Positions 39,772-48,247 of a stretch of 64,000 nt of DNA are shown here, piece after piece. The stretch comes from Variovorax sp. PMC12 (GTDB lineage: Bacteria; Pseudomonadota; Gammaproteobacteria; Burkholderiales; Burkholderiaceae_C). The stretch spans positions 2,615,001-2,679,000 of the forward strand of contig NZ_CP027773.1 of assembly GCF_003019815.1 (NCBI RefSeq), read 5' to 3'. Both the position numbers and the translations under genes were made by a program. Within the stretch, counting starts at the first letter, position 1. Every line of letters begins with the position of its first letter. Under the pieces are notes generated by a model, which searched no databases, was not told where the DNA came from, and worked only from the letters and a program-made list of their open reading frames with translations.

Positions 39772-40064
39772 CGTACAGCGCCACCAACACTGAGGGCGCC
39801 GGCGTGCGGCCTTGCCATGCCAAGGACCTGCAGAAGCTCGAAAGCAAGTTCTTCATCGAGGCCTGCGACGTGAAAGACCTGCAGGGCGATGAAGCACAGC
39901 AGGTGGTCGCGGAATGCCTCGCGGGCAGCGGGCTCGAGCTCGAACCGGAGCGCCTTGCCTGCGACCGCGCTTTGAACGCCAGCAAGGCCACTCCGGCCTA
40001 CTTCACGCCGTCGGACCACTTCGCGCTCGAGCAACAACAGCACCGCATGGGAGGTGCATCGTGA
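39768..40064 (+). CDS. Small acidic phage protein
   Basis: 98 residues, Ser/Asp/Glu-rich, with a central helix (DLQKLESKFFIEACDVKDLQ). Not recognised; coupled on both sides. Confidence 0.65.
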   Translation: MTYSATNTEGAGVRPCHAKDLQKLESKFFIEACDVKDLQGDEAQQVVAECLAGSGLELEPERLACDRALNASKATPAYFTPSDHFALEQQQHRMGGAS

Positions 40065-40267
40065 GCGCCGCGCCCCATTACGACAACGCCCTCCACATGA
40101 TGGAGGTGCAAGGCGGCAGCTTCGTGAAGTCGCTCGCGCACTGCTACTACATGGCAGACCCTGCGAACAAGGCGATCTTGCGTGAAGCGTTTGCCAAGTA
40201 CTTCGACGCCTACGAAGAGCGCTATCAGCAGCACGTCGCGGCGCGGGGTGCGGAGGTGGCGGCATGA
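40061..40267 (+). CDS. 68-residue phage protein (GTG start)
   Basis: GTG at 40061 overlaps the upstream stop as GTGA. Sequence includes GGSFVKSLAHCYYMADPANK and an EERYQQHVAARG helix. This motif is often found in small proteins of phage recombination operons; function unknown. Confidence 0.7.
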   Translation: MSAAPHYDNALHMMEVQGGSFVKSLAHCYYMADPANKAILREAFAKYFDAYEERYQQHVAARGAEVAA

Positions 40268-40491
40268 AGGCCTACGCCGTAGTCCACGGTCCGCGCCGAA
40301 AGGTTCTGTCCGTTGCCCTGGATCGCTGGACGGCTCGCCATGAAGCCGCGGCAAAGCTCGACTTTCAAGCCGTCTGCGGAATCACTGGGTCGCATCACCA
40401 AATGGATCGCGTGCTGCGTGAACACCGTGCAACGGTCGTTCAGGTTGAGTTCGACTTTGCGAAACCAGTCTTGAAGGTGAGTGCCGCATGA
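40264..40491 (+). CDS. 75-residue phage protein
   Basis: Basic N-terminus (KAYAVVHGPRRKVLSVALDR) and HH-containing middle (GITGSHHQMDRVLREHRATV). Coupled (ATGA) on both sides. Not recognised. Confidence 0.65.
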   Translation: MKAYAVVHGPRRKVLSVALDRWTARHEAAAKLDFQAVCGITGSHHQMDRVLREHRATVVQVEFDFAKPVLKVSAA

Positions 40492-40664
40492 ACTTCGCCG
40501 ACCTCCCCGACTGGTTCATCTACCTGCTGGTGTTCGCCCTGTTCGGCGTAGCGCCTGCTGTGTCTCCCCTGCTTGGGCCCGATGAGGTCGAAGCAGCACA
40601 GGTGACCGCTCAAGTCGTCAACGACAACGCTGCCGAGACGGTGGCGATGAAAGGCAAGCCATGA
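40488..40664 (+). CDS. 58-residue one-TM protein
   Basis: From ATG at 40488, coupled. Membrane segment WFIYLLVFALFGVAPAVSPL at about 9-28, then acidic tail. Too short for usual gene callers. Confidence 0.62.
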   Translation: MNFADLPDWFIYLLVFALFGVAPAVSPLLGPDEVEAAQVTAQVVNDNAAETVAMKGKP

Positions 40665-40846
40665 CCACCATCAAGTCCAGCACCCCCGGCCACTGGGGCG
40701 ACACCCACGCCAACACGCGCCTTGCGACCGAAGAAGCCGACGAGCGCCAGGACATCGAACGCATGAACGGATGGACTCGCGTCCTTGTGTTCCTCACCGT
40801 CGCCCCGCTGCTCGTTGCGCTGGGCATTCATCTGTACTTCCGCTGA
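40661..40846 (+). CDS. 61-residue one-TM protein
   Basis: Polar, acidic N-terminus (EEADERQDIERMNGW) and a C-terminal membrane segment (VLVFLTVAPLLVALGIHLYF). Tail-anchored topology. Next to another one-TM gene, so the two could act together. Confidence 0.68.
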   Translation: MTTIKSSTPGHWGDTHANTRLATEEADERQDIERMNGWTRVLVFLTVAPLLVALGIHLYFR

Positions 40847-40854
40847 AAGAGACC

Positions 40855-41703
40855 ATGAACACCGCTACTGAAGAGCGCACCATCGACATGCTCGATGCCG
40901 CCCCCACGACGCACAGCGCCCCTGCACTGACGAGCCGCCGCGACATTGCCGCCGCCCCAGCCAGCGCCGGCCCGATGGGCAACGCGCTCGCCTTCCTTCA
41001 AGCCGGCGGCACCATTGACCAGATGCGCGACATCCTGGCGCTGCAGCGTGAATGGGAGGCCGGCGAAGCGAAGAAGGCCTACGTCGCAGCGATGGCGCAG
41101 TTCAAGAAGAACCCGCCCAAGATCCTCAAGGACAAGCGGGTGTATTTTGAGTCCAAGAACGGCGGCACCGCGACCGATTACTGGCACGCCACGCTCGGCA
41201 ATGTCGCAGAGGCAATCATCGAAGGCCTGGCTGAGGTTGGCGTCAGCCACTCGTGGAAGCCGGAACGCATCGGCGACCGGGTGCACGTCACCTGCACGCT
41301 GACCCATGCCCAGGGCCACAGCGAATCTATCTCGCTCGACGGCCCGCTGGACAGCAGCGGCACCAAGAACAACATCCAGCAGGTTGCCTCCACGACGACG
41401 TACCTGTCCCGCTACACACTGCTGATGATCACCGGCCTTGCCGTCAAGGACGAGATCCTGCCGGACAACGATGGCGGCCCTGGCGGCGCGGGCGGCGGCG
41501 CGCCCTTCGATACCGACGACCACGGCGATCGCAAGGCGGCGACTTATGACCACGCGATGTTCACCGCCAACCTGGCGCAGTGGAAAGCCGTGATCAGCGA
41601 TGGCCGCAAGACGCCCGATGCGCTGATCGACTTCATCGAGAAGCGAAATCTCCCGCTCACCGACGAGCAAAAGAAAACCCTGCGCGCCGTCCGTGCCGCC
41701 TGA
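40855..41703 (+). CDS. ERF family single-strand annealing protein
   Basis: 282 residues. The central part (about 50-205) matches the Essential Recombination Function family. It has VAAMAQFKKNPPKILKDKRV, then TDYWHATLGNVAEAIIEGLA, then NIQQVASTTTYLSRYTLLM and the GLAVKDE block. A Gly-rich linker and a small helical C-terminal domain follow. ERF proteins anneal ssDNA for genome circularisation and recombination, paired here with a YqaJ exonuclease 13 bases downstream. Confidence 0.92.
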   Translation: MNTATEERTIDMLDAAPTTHSAPALTSRRDIAAAPASAGPMGNALAFLQAGGTIDQMRDILALQREWEAGEAKKAYVAAMAQFKKNPPKILKDKRVYFESKNGGTATDYWHATLGNVAEAIIEGLAEVGVSHSWKPERIGDRVHVTCTLTHAQGHSESISLDGPLDSSGTKNNIQQVASTTTYLSRYTLLMITGLAVKDEILPDNDGGPGGAGGGAPFDTDDHGDRKAATYDHAMFTANLAQWKAVISDGRKTPDALIDFIEKRNLPLTDEQKKTLRAVRAA

Positions 41704-41716
41704 CCAGGACATCCAA

Positions 41717-43669
41717 ATGAACACCACACACGCCATCGTTATTCACGACCTCGTCCAAGGCAGTCGGGAATGGCACGCCTATCGTGCAGTGCATTTCAAC
41801 GCGAGCGACTGCGCCGCAATGTTGGGCTGCTCGCCCTACCAGACCCGAGACGAACTGAAGCTGCGCCTGCACACCGGCCTGACGGCAGACGTGGACCCGC
41901 GCACCCAGGCGCGCTACGACAACGGCCACCGCATTGAAGCCCTGGCACGCCCGCTCGGCGAAGACGTGCTCTGCGACGAACTGGTCCCGATGGTGGTGTC
42001 GCGCGGCAAGTACAGCGCGTCGTTGGACGGCGCTGTGCCGTTCGCCACGCCCGGTGTTATCCGCTTCACCCGACTATGGGAACACAAGCAGCTGAACGAT
42101 GCTCTGCGCGAGGCCATGGTCGACGGCGCGACTGGCGCGGACCTGCCGAAGTCCTACCGCGTGCAGATGGAACAGCAGCTTTTCTGTACCGATGCCGAAG
42201 ATGTGTTGTTCACTGCATCCGACTGGGACGGCGAAACCCTGATCGAAGCCCGCCACGTGGTCTACGTGTCCGACCCGGACCTGCGCGCGGAGATCCTGGC
42301 CGGCTGGCAGCTGCTGGAAGAAGAGATGGTTGGCTACGTGCCGCCCACCGCCGGCGCGATCGTCATTGCGCGCACCTACGCGGCTATGCCGGCACTGCAG
42401 TTCGACGTGTCAGGCGACCTCGAAATCAAGCACAACCTGGGTGTGTACCTGGAAGCGCTCGAGGCCTTCGCCGCCGCTGCGCCGAAGAAGCCGAGCACTG
42501 ACCAGGAATTCGCCGACGCGGTGTCGGCCGGTAAAAAGGGCCGCGAGATCGCCAAGGTTGCCGTCAGCACCAAGGCCGACCTGTTGCGCCGCACAGGCTC
42601 GCTGAACGAAGCGATGGGCGTGCTCGACGAGATCGAGAAGCTGGGCACCGAGCTGGGCAAGACGCAGGAGAAGCTGGTCGAGCGCCGCAAGGAAGAGGTC
42701 AAGGCCGAGATGACTCGGACCGCCCGCGACCTGTTGGCCGCGGAGGTGGCATCGCTCAATGCGGATCTGGGCGAGGAACTGATCGCGCCAATTGGCCATG
42801 TGGTTGGCGAGTTCGCTGAGGCGGTGAAGAACAAGCGCAGCTTCGACAGCATGCAGGCTTCAGTCAACGAGGCCCTGGCAGCGCTGAAGATCAGCTATCG
42901 CCAACGTGCAACGCTGTTGCGCACCAACCTCGACACGCTCAGCGCCCTCGACAAAAAGCACAGCCATCTTTTCAACGACAAGGCGGCGATCCTGACGAAG
43001 GCGCCCGACGACTTCGCGGCGCTGGTGAAGGTCCGTTGCAGTGAGTTCGACAGCGCAGAGGCCCTGCGTGTCGAAGCCGAGCAGAAGCGCATCCAGGCGA
43101 GTGCCCAACAGGCTGCCGCCACGCAGGTGCAGCGCGCCCACGCTCAGACCAAGTCCACCCTGAACGGCGCCGATGTTGCGCTTTGCGACCAGACGATCGC
43201 CACGCTGGAGGCGCAGGTCTTCGAAGAAGAGGCCTACGGCACGCACTGCCAGGCTTTGATCGAGTCGCGCGACCAAGCGCTGCAGGTGGCCCGCTCTGCG
43301 CGCGAATCCGCCGTCGCGAGAGCCGCAGCTGCAGCGACGCCGGCACCAGCGCCCGCGCCTGCCGCCGTGGTGGCTGCGCCGGCGCCCGCCGCTGCCCCCA
43401 CGGTCTACCAGATGGCCTCCCGCGCACAGCCCGCTGCCACACCGGCCGCGCCCGGCGGCGACACCAGTCCGTCGAACCTGCTGATCGGCGGCATCAACCG
43501 CCGCCTCGGGTACGACGTCAGCGCTCTGTTCCTGAAGCAACTCGGGTTTGAGCCTGCACGCATCGACGGCGCGCGCCGCTTCTACCGCGACAGCGATCTG
43601 CCGCTGATCGGCCGCGCTATCGCGGCGCACACCCTCCGCGTCACTGAACTGCAAGTCGACGCCGCCTGA
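41717..43669 (+). CDS. YqaJ-type viral recombinase exonuclease with long extension
   Basis: 650 residues, about twice a typical YqaJ protein. Residues 1-210 form the nuclease: SREWHAYR near 16, Glu74 in GHRIEA, Asp104 in SLDGAV and E122-x-K124 in WEHKQ give the PD-(D/E)XK centre. Residues about 245-520 are coiled coil. A Pro/Ala linker (about 540-585) joins a C-terminal domain of about 60 residues (SNLLIGGINRRLGYDVSALF). Works with ERF as the 5'-3' exonuclease of a recombination pair; the extension is unexplained. Confidence 0.9.
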   Translation: MNTTHAIVIHDLVQGSREWHAYRAVHFNASDCAAMLGCSPYQTRDELKLRLHTGLTADVDPRTQARYDNGHRIEALARPLGEDVLCDELVPMVVSRGKYSASLDGAVPFATPGVIRFTRLWEHKQLNDALREAMVDGATGADLPKSYRVQMEQQLFCTDAEDVLFTASDWDGETLIEARHVVYVSDPDLRAEILAGWQLLEEEMVGYVPPTAGAIVIARTYAAMPALQFDVSGDLEIKHNLGVYLEALEAFAAAAPKKPSTDQEFADAVSAGKKGREIAKVAVSTKADLLRRTGSLNEAMGVLDEIEKLGTELGKTQEKLVERRKEEVKAEMTRTARDLLAAEVASLNADLGEELIAPIGHVVGEFAEAVKNKRSFDSMQASVNEALAALKISYRQRATLLRTNLDTLSALDKKHSHLFNDKAAILTKAPDDFAALVKVRCSEFDSAEALRVEAEQKRIQASAQQAAATQVQRAHAQTKSTLNGADVALCDQTIATLEAQVFEEEAYGTHCQALIESRDQALQVARSARESAVARAAAAATPAPAPAPAAVVAAPAPAAAPTVYQMASRAQPAATPAAPGGDTSPSNLLIGGINRRLGYDVSALFLKQLGFEPARIDGARRFYRDSDLPLIGRAIAAHTLRVTELQVDAA

Positions 43670-43695
43670 CCCGCCTCCGCTCAAAGGAATTTGCC

Positions 43696-43980
43696 ATGTC
43701 CAAGTCTTATACCGCCCCCGCCGCCTTCTCCGAAGAGGAGTACGTCGCCATTCCGATGACGCCCGTCGAGTCCAAGCAAGTGGCGGCCGTCGGCTACGAC
43801 GCTGCGCGCAAGACGCTGGCCGTCAGCTTCTCGCGCACCGGCGGCGCGATCTACCACTACCCGAACGTGGAGGCGAAGACGCACGCCGAATTCGTGGGCG
43901 CCGAGTCCATCGGCAAGTACTTCGGCGCGCACATCAAGCCGCTGCCGTTCAAGAAGTTCAAGGCCCCCGAGGCAGCTTGA
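43696..43980 (+). CDS. KTSC domain protein
   Basis: 94 residues. Matches the KTSC domain: TPVESKQVAAVGYDAARKTL, then VSFSRTGGAIYHYPNVEAKT, then FVGAESIGKYFGAHIKP. Found in phages and alone in bacteria; function not established. Between exonuclease and small helical genes. Confidence 0.85.
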   Translation: MSKSYTAPAAFSEEEYVAIPMTPVESKQVAAVGYDAARKTLAVSFSRTGGAIYHYPNVEAKTHAEFVGAESIGKYFGAHIKPLPFKKFKAPEAA

Positions 43981-43981
43981 C

Positions 43982-44146
43982 ATGGACTTCACCATCATCC
44001 CCTTCGAGAAGATCAACCAGGCGCTGGAGCAGGCCGAGAAGGCCGGTGCGCCGGACATCGAGGCGGCATGCCAACAGGCCGCGGCCGAGCTCGGTGTGCC
44101 GGTGGAAACGGTCCGCGAAGTGGCGCTCGCGCCGGAGGCATCCTGA
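43982..44146 (+). CDS. 54-residue phage protein
   Basis: Starts 1 base after the KTSC stop. Acidic helical peptide (INQALEQAEKAGAPDIEAAC). Overlaps the next start (TGATG). Function unknown. Confidence 0.58.
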   Translation: MDFTIIPFEKINQALEQAEKAGAPDIEAACQQAAAELGVPVETVREVALAPEAS

Positions 44147-44568
44147 TGGATCTCCTCGACACATCCCCTGCGGCCCACTCCCAGGCCGCCCGCGACCCGA
44201 GCCGGTACACCGACGTCTTCGTCGAGCTGGAGCGCGCGAAGCTCGAACTGCTCAAGGTCTCCGACACCATCGCCGCCGCGCGTCGTGACTTCTTCGAAAA
44301 CGGCGTCTCGACGAGCGCCGAGATTCGCAGCGCCCGCAGCGCTGAACAGCGCCGGCTCGAGATCCTGGTGCAGACGCTCAAGATCGAAGCGCTGGAGCTG
44401 CGCGCCAAGGCCCGCGAACTGAAGGGCCAGAGCTTCCTTGAGGCTCTCATCAAGCAGGCCGAAGCCATCGGCCGCAGCGACCTGGTCGAAGCGGCCAAGG
44501 CCGAATCCCTGCAGGCCCTCGATGCATCGGGCCTGCGCCTCGCCTACAGCATGAAAGGTCCGGCATGA
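44146..44568 (+). CDS. Helical phage protein
   Basis: 140 residues, almost entirely helical coiled coil (ELERAKLELLKVSDTIAAAR, then RRLEILVQTLKIEALELRAK). Coupled on both sides. Possibly an accessory DNA metabolism factor; no family recognised. Confidence 0.68.
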   Translation: MDLLDTSPAAHSQAARDPSRYTDVFVELERAKLELLKVSDTIAAARRDFFENGVSTSAEIRSARSAEQRRLEILVQTLKIEALELRAKARELKGQSFLEALIKQAEAIGRSDLVEAAKAESLQALDASGLRLAYSMKGPA

Positions 44569-45128
44569 ATCCCCAATCCCCATCCTCATCCAGCAGCAGC
44601 GAGGCGGAGCGCGACTATCCGCCACTGCCCGAGCCGCTGGAGATCAACTGGCCGGAACTGAATTCGCAGGCACTTGGCTGCGGCGTCGAAGATCGCGGTT
44701 TGCGCGACCGCTACCAATGCGCTGAATACGGATGGGAGGACGGCGTGGACAGGGCCATCGAGCGTGTCCCCGAGGAAATCTACGATGCCGACCAGATGCG
44801 CGCCTACGTCGATGCCGACCGAGCAGCCCGCGCCACTCCCCCCAGCCTCCCCATCGACTTCAAGCAAGCGAGCGAGCAAGGCGGGTGGCAGTTGGTGCCG
44901 ACCATTGGCGCCCGCGTCAAGGCCAACTACCCGATCACCGTGCTCAATCCGACCGAGTACTTCACGGTTTCCGAGATGCGCATGAACTCGGATGGCCGCA
45001 TTGCAGTGCGCGGAGAGGACACCTGCTGGTTTAGCCTGCAGTCACTGGTCTCCCCCTCCCCCCACCCAGAAGAAGGAGCGCTGCTCCTGGGGGGCGATGA
45101 GGGTGGGAAGAAGGAAGGTGGGGCATGA
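44565..45128 (+). CDS. Phage protein, unknown
   Basis: 187 residues. Poly-Ser N-terminus (SPSSSSSSEAERDYPPLPEP), acidic middle, and a C-terminal stretch with strands (VKANYPITVLNPTEYFTVSE). The Gly/Lys-rich end looks like a disordered tail. Ea22-like regions look similar, but no firm match. Confidence 0.65.
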   Translation: MNPQSPSSSSSSEAERDYPPLPEPLEINWPELNSQALGCGVEDRGLRDRYQCAEYGWEDGVDRAIERVPEEIYDADQMRAYVDADRAARATPPSLPIDFKQASEQGGWQLVPTIGARVKANYPITVLNPTEYFTVSEMRMNSDGRIAVRGEDTCWFSLQSLVSPSPHPEEGALLLGGDEGGKKEGGA

Positions 45129-45331
45129 GTGCGCAGAACACGCCGGGGCAGTTGCCAGTCGAACAGTGGGACTGGGACGAAATGTGCCGCCGTCAGCGCG
45201 CCATCGCGGAATCGAGCATCGGGGATGACCGCGCCTACGAGTTCGAGTGCTTGCGCGCATTCGAGAAGATCCGCGACAAAGAAGCCGCCATCGCCAAGGC
45301 CGCCAATGTTGCGAAGGACACCCAGCCATGA
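45125..45331 (+). CDS. 68-residue helical phage protein
   Basis: Charged: WDWDEMCRRQRAIAESSIGD, then FECLRAFEKIRDKEAAIAKA. Coupled ATGA overlaps on both sides. Not recognised. Confidence 0.62.
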   Translation: MSAQNTPGQLPVEQWDWDEMCRRQRAIAESSIGDDRAYEFECLRAFEKIRDKEAAIAKAANVAKDTQP

Positions 45332-46494
45332 CCCACCACCCCAACACCCCCGCCTCCCGCACAGAACAAGCAGCGCCTTCCGTTGCCTCTGGGGCGGTGG
45401 TGGATGTGCGCAGACTGGCGGCAGAAGCTCGCGCAAACCCCGGCATCGAGGTCGCTCTCTCAGAAGGCACAGCGAACGCCTTTCGCGATGCCCTCGCCGC
45501 ACCCGGTGCCGCTACCGCTGCGCGCGGGCAGGAGGTTGACGAAGCAACCGCATTGAAGGGCGGCCGGTGGGTATCCGCTGCCGACATCGAGCACATGACC
45601 GGCGAGCTACTGTCACTTGCCACTGGCGATCCCTACACGCCGACCAAAATGGTTGATGCGTTCCATACGCTGCGCGCTGCCCTCGCGTGGCAGGCGATCC
45701 ACGAAGACGACCTGAGCGCAACCGAGCGGTTCATTGTCGATGGCGGCGTCAAGCAGGCGGCCTTCTTCCCCGTCGATGCGAACCGACTGGCGAACATTGC
45801 GCTGCATTGCATCCGCGAGGTCCGCGCTACCCGTGCTGCCGCCGCTGCGCGCGAGCCCTGTGCAACGTGTGGCGCATCGGAACCCTTCACGGGTAGCTGC
45901 GGCACCAGTGATGGCGACACGCGAGCCCTTTGCAAACGCGCATCGCGCCAAGAAGCGCCAGCAGCGAGCGCGGAGGAATGGATGCCCGTGACGCCAGAAC
46001 AGCACAGCAAGGCGTTCGCGGCCGGCGATTTGATGGCACTTGCCGAAGAGGCAGGCGGCGCACGCATGGCAGAGAACGTGGTGCAAGTCACTCGCAGCGA
46101 CATCGAACGCATCATCTACTTCGCGAAGAACCGTGAGGACACCGCTGCCCGCTCCCCCGCAACTGTGGCGCAGCCGGTGGATGCTGGAGCATCGCGCAAG
46201 AGCGCGAAGGACGCGGCCGAATACGAAGTCCGCGAATGGATGGGTGAAAACGATGTAGTGCTGAAATCTGCCGCCTATCGCGCACTCATCACCTTGGTGC
46301 TGGCAGCCCAATCTGCCGCCCAGCCCTGCCCCTCTCAGGGATGCGGGGGAGATGGGGGCGTAGAGGCAGCGAGCATGTACGCACAGAAACATGGCCTCGC
46401 GGTCACGGTCGAGTGGATGCGCGGCTGGAATGCTTGCCTTGATGCAGTCGCCGCCTCCTCCACCGACAAGGGCGATGGGGGGAGCAAGGAATGA
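45328..46494 (+). CDS. Mosaic phage protein, unknown
   Basis: 388 residues from ATG at 45328. Helical segments divided by Ala/Pro-rich linkers. A Cys group (CATCGASEPFTGSCG near 177-191) could hold a metal. A late segment VEAASMYAQKHGLAVTVEWM, then RGWNACLDAV, occurs near the C-terminus. Looks modular, as with Ea22-type phage proteins that recombine by segment. Function unknown. Confidence 0.65.
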   Translation: MTHHPNTPASRTEQAAPSVASGAVVDVRRLAAEARANPGIEVALSEGTANAFRDALAAPGAATAARGQEVDEATALKGGRWVSAADIEHMTGELLSLATGDPYTPTKMVDAFHTLRAALAWQAIHEDDLSATERFIVDGGVKQAAFFPVDANRLANIALHCIREVRATRAAAAAREPCATCGASEPFTGSCGTSDGDTRALCKRASRQEAPAASAEEWMPVTPEQHSKAFAAGDLMALAEEAGGARMAENVVQVTRSDIERIIYFAKNREDTAARSPATVAQPVDAGASRKSAKDAAEYEVREWMGENDVVLKSAAYRALITLVLAAQSAAQPCPSQGCGGDGGVEAASMYAQKHGLAVTVEWMRGWNACLDAVAASSTDKGDGGSKE

Positions 46495-46688
46495 GCACGA
46501 CGAGAGCAGCAGGAATGCCGCGCAAGCCCAGCTACCGGAAGCCATGCCCGGATCCCGTGAAGGGAGTGCGCTGCGAAGTTTGCGGCGGCGAGTTCGTATG
46601 CCTTCAGCCTGAACGCAAGAAGATCAACCCAACCAAACCCCGCGCCGCCCTCTCCGGCCTGGAGCATGTCGGGAAGGAGAGCGAGTGA
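46491..46688 (+). CDS. Small zinc-finger-like protein
   Basis: 65 residues, basic. CEVCGGEF at 28-35 is a likely half zinc finger together with Cys19 or Cys37. Coupled to the upstream gene (ATGA) and overlapping the methyltransferase start by one base. Confidence 0.65.
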   Translation: MSTTRAAGMPRKPSYRKPCPDPVKGVRCEVCGGEFVCLQPERKKINPTKPRAALSGLEHVGKESE

Positions 46689-47602
46689 TGCGAGCGATTG
46701 ACCTTTTCGCAGGAGCTGGCGGCTTTTCGACCGGCGCGCGCATGGCAGGCGTGGATGTGGTCTGGGCCGCGAACCACTGGCAAGCCGCAGTAGATGTGCA
46801 CGCGGCTAATCACCCGGAGACCGCACATGCATGCCAGGATCTGCAGCAGGCCGACTGGCGCGGCGTGCCAGCCCACGACCTGCTGATGGCCTCGCCTGCT
46901 TGCCAGGGCCATGCCAACGCCCGCGGCAAGGAAAAGCCACACCACGATGCGCTGCGCAGCACGGCCTGGGCTGTGGTGTCTGCCTGCGAGTTCCATCGCC
47001 CTCAGGCGGCGCTGGTTGAGAACGTGCCCGAGTTCACGAAGTGGGCGTTGTTCCCGGCTTGGTGCGCGGCGATGTCGGCGCTGGGGTATGCGGTGGCGCC
47101 GCATCTAATCGACTCGGCAGATCACGGTGTCCCGCAGCACCGCGTGCGCTTGTTCCTCGTGTGCACGCAGGGTAAGCACCCGCTGCAGCTTACCTTCGAG
47201 CCCCGCACGCACGTCGGCGCTGATTCAGTGATTCAGTTCGCATCGGGAAAATGGTCGCCCGTCATCAAGCCTGGCCGCTCGACAAACACCCTTGCTCGAG
47301 TGGCTGCCGGCCGCGCACGGTTTGGCCGCCGCTTCGTGATGCCCTACTACGGCAGCGGCTCAGGATTGACCGGTCGCTGCCTGTCTCGTCCGCTCGGCAC
47401 TGTCACAACGGTAGACCGCTGGGCTCTGGTCGATGGCGATCACATGCGCATGCTCACCGCCGCTGAGAACCGCGGGGCCATGGGATTCCCAGACAGCTAC
47501 ACGCTTCCGACGAACCACCGCCAAGCTGTGCACATGCTGGGCAACGCTGTCTGCCCTCCAGTTGCGCGCGACGTGATCAACGCATTGAAGGAATCCGCAT
47601 GA
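46688..47602 (+). CDS. C5-cytosine DNA methyltransferase
   Basis: 304 residues from ATG at 46688 (GTG at 46685 is an alternative). Motif I DLFAGAGGF at 5-13, motif IV SPACQGHAN with Cys72, motif VI ENVPEF at 111-116, motif VIII QHRVRLFLV near 150, and motif X-type LGNAVCPPVA near the C-terminus. Catalytic motif reads P-A-C-Q rather than the usual P-C-Q. Orphan enzyme, probably shielding phage DNA from host restriction. Confidence 0.92.
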   Translation: MRAIDLFAGAGGFSTGARMAGVDVVWAANHWQAAVDVHAANHPETAHACQDLQQADWRGVPAHDLLMASPACQGHANARGKEKPHHDALRSTAWAVVSACEFHRPQAALVENVPEFTKWALFPAWCAAMSALGYAVAPHLIDSADHGVPQHRVRLFLVCTQGKHPLQLTFEPRTHVGADSVIQFASGKWSPVIKPGRSTNTLARVAAGRARFGRRFVMPYYGSGSGLTGRCLSRPLGTVTTVDRWALVDGDHMRMLTAAENRGAMGFPDSYTLPTNHRQAVHMLGNAVCPPVARDVINALKESA

Positions 47603-47973
47603 CAACCCCCACACAGATGCCCGAGAGCTTGAAGGTAGCGGCATATCTCGTCACCAACCTGAGCAGCGGCGAGCCCAGCATCTGCTTCGAAGACGAGCGC
47701 GGCGACTACGGCGACGAGGATCACACGCCCGTTTTCGAAGAGCTCATCAAGAAGTCCGACCTCGAAGCCGCCCTCCAATCAGCCCTCAAGGACAGGGATG
47801 CGGAGATTGAGAGGCTGAAGAAGGATGCGGAGCGGTCGGCGGACTGGTGTTCAGAGGTTCGGCAGGACCGTGAAATGGTCGCGAGTGCTCTGCAAGCACT
47901 ACTCAAGGATCCGCTCAATCCGGAGACGACTGAGATGGCACACCTGGCTCTCGGGGAGCACATAAATGGATAA
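47599..47973 (+). CDS. Acidic coiled-coil phage protein
   Basis: 124 residues. Coiled coil at about 55-80 (LKDRDAEIERLKKDAERSAD) and a polar, acidic start. Resembles Ea22-like modules. Overlaps the next gene by 8 bases. Confidence 0.65.
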   Translation: MTTPTQMPESLKVAAYLVTNLSSGEPSICFEDERGDYGDEDHTPVFEELIKKSDLEAALQSALKDRDAEIERLKKDAERSADWCSEVRQDREMVASALQALLKDPLNPETTEMAHLALGEHING

Positions 47974-48247
47974 ATTCGAAGTCGGCGCGAGCTATAGCGT
48001 CCTGCACCTCGACGATAGGTCTGAGGTCGTCAAGATTGCCGCACGCAAGGAAATGACAGTCACTCTGACGGATGGCCGATGCGCAGCCCTGCTGCATGGT
48101 GCTGGTCCAGACGGAAGTGCGGAAGAGCTTTTTCGGCTTGGCGAATGCGGCGCGTTTGCGAAAGGTGGTGTTGTTCGTGCGTGCCACCGCAAAAAATCCA
48201 TTGACGCCGCCATCGACTCCATGAAGGGGGATGCAAATGGCTGCTGA
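47966..48247 (+). CDS. 93-residue phage protein
   Basis: Begins MDKFEVGASYSVLHLDDRSE; beta-rich first half (VVKIAARKEMTVTLTDGRCA) and basic C-terminus with Cys. Not recognised. Confidence 0.65.
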   Translation: MDKFEVGASYSVLHLDDRSEVVKIAARKEMTVTLTDGRCAALLHGAGPDGSAEELFRLGECGAFAKGGVVRACHRKKSIDAAIDSMKGDANGC

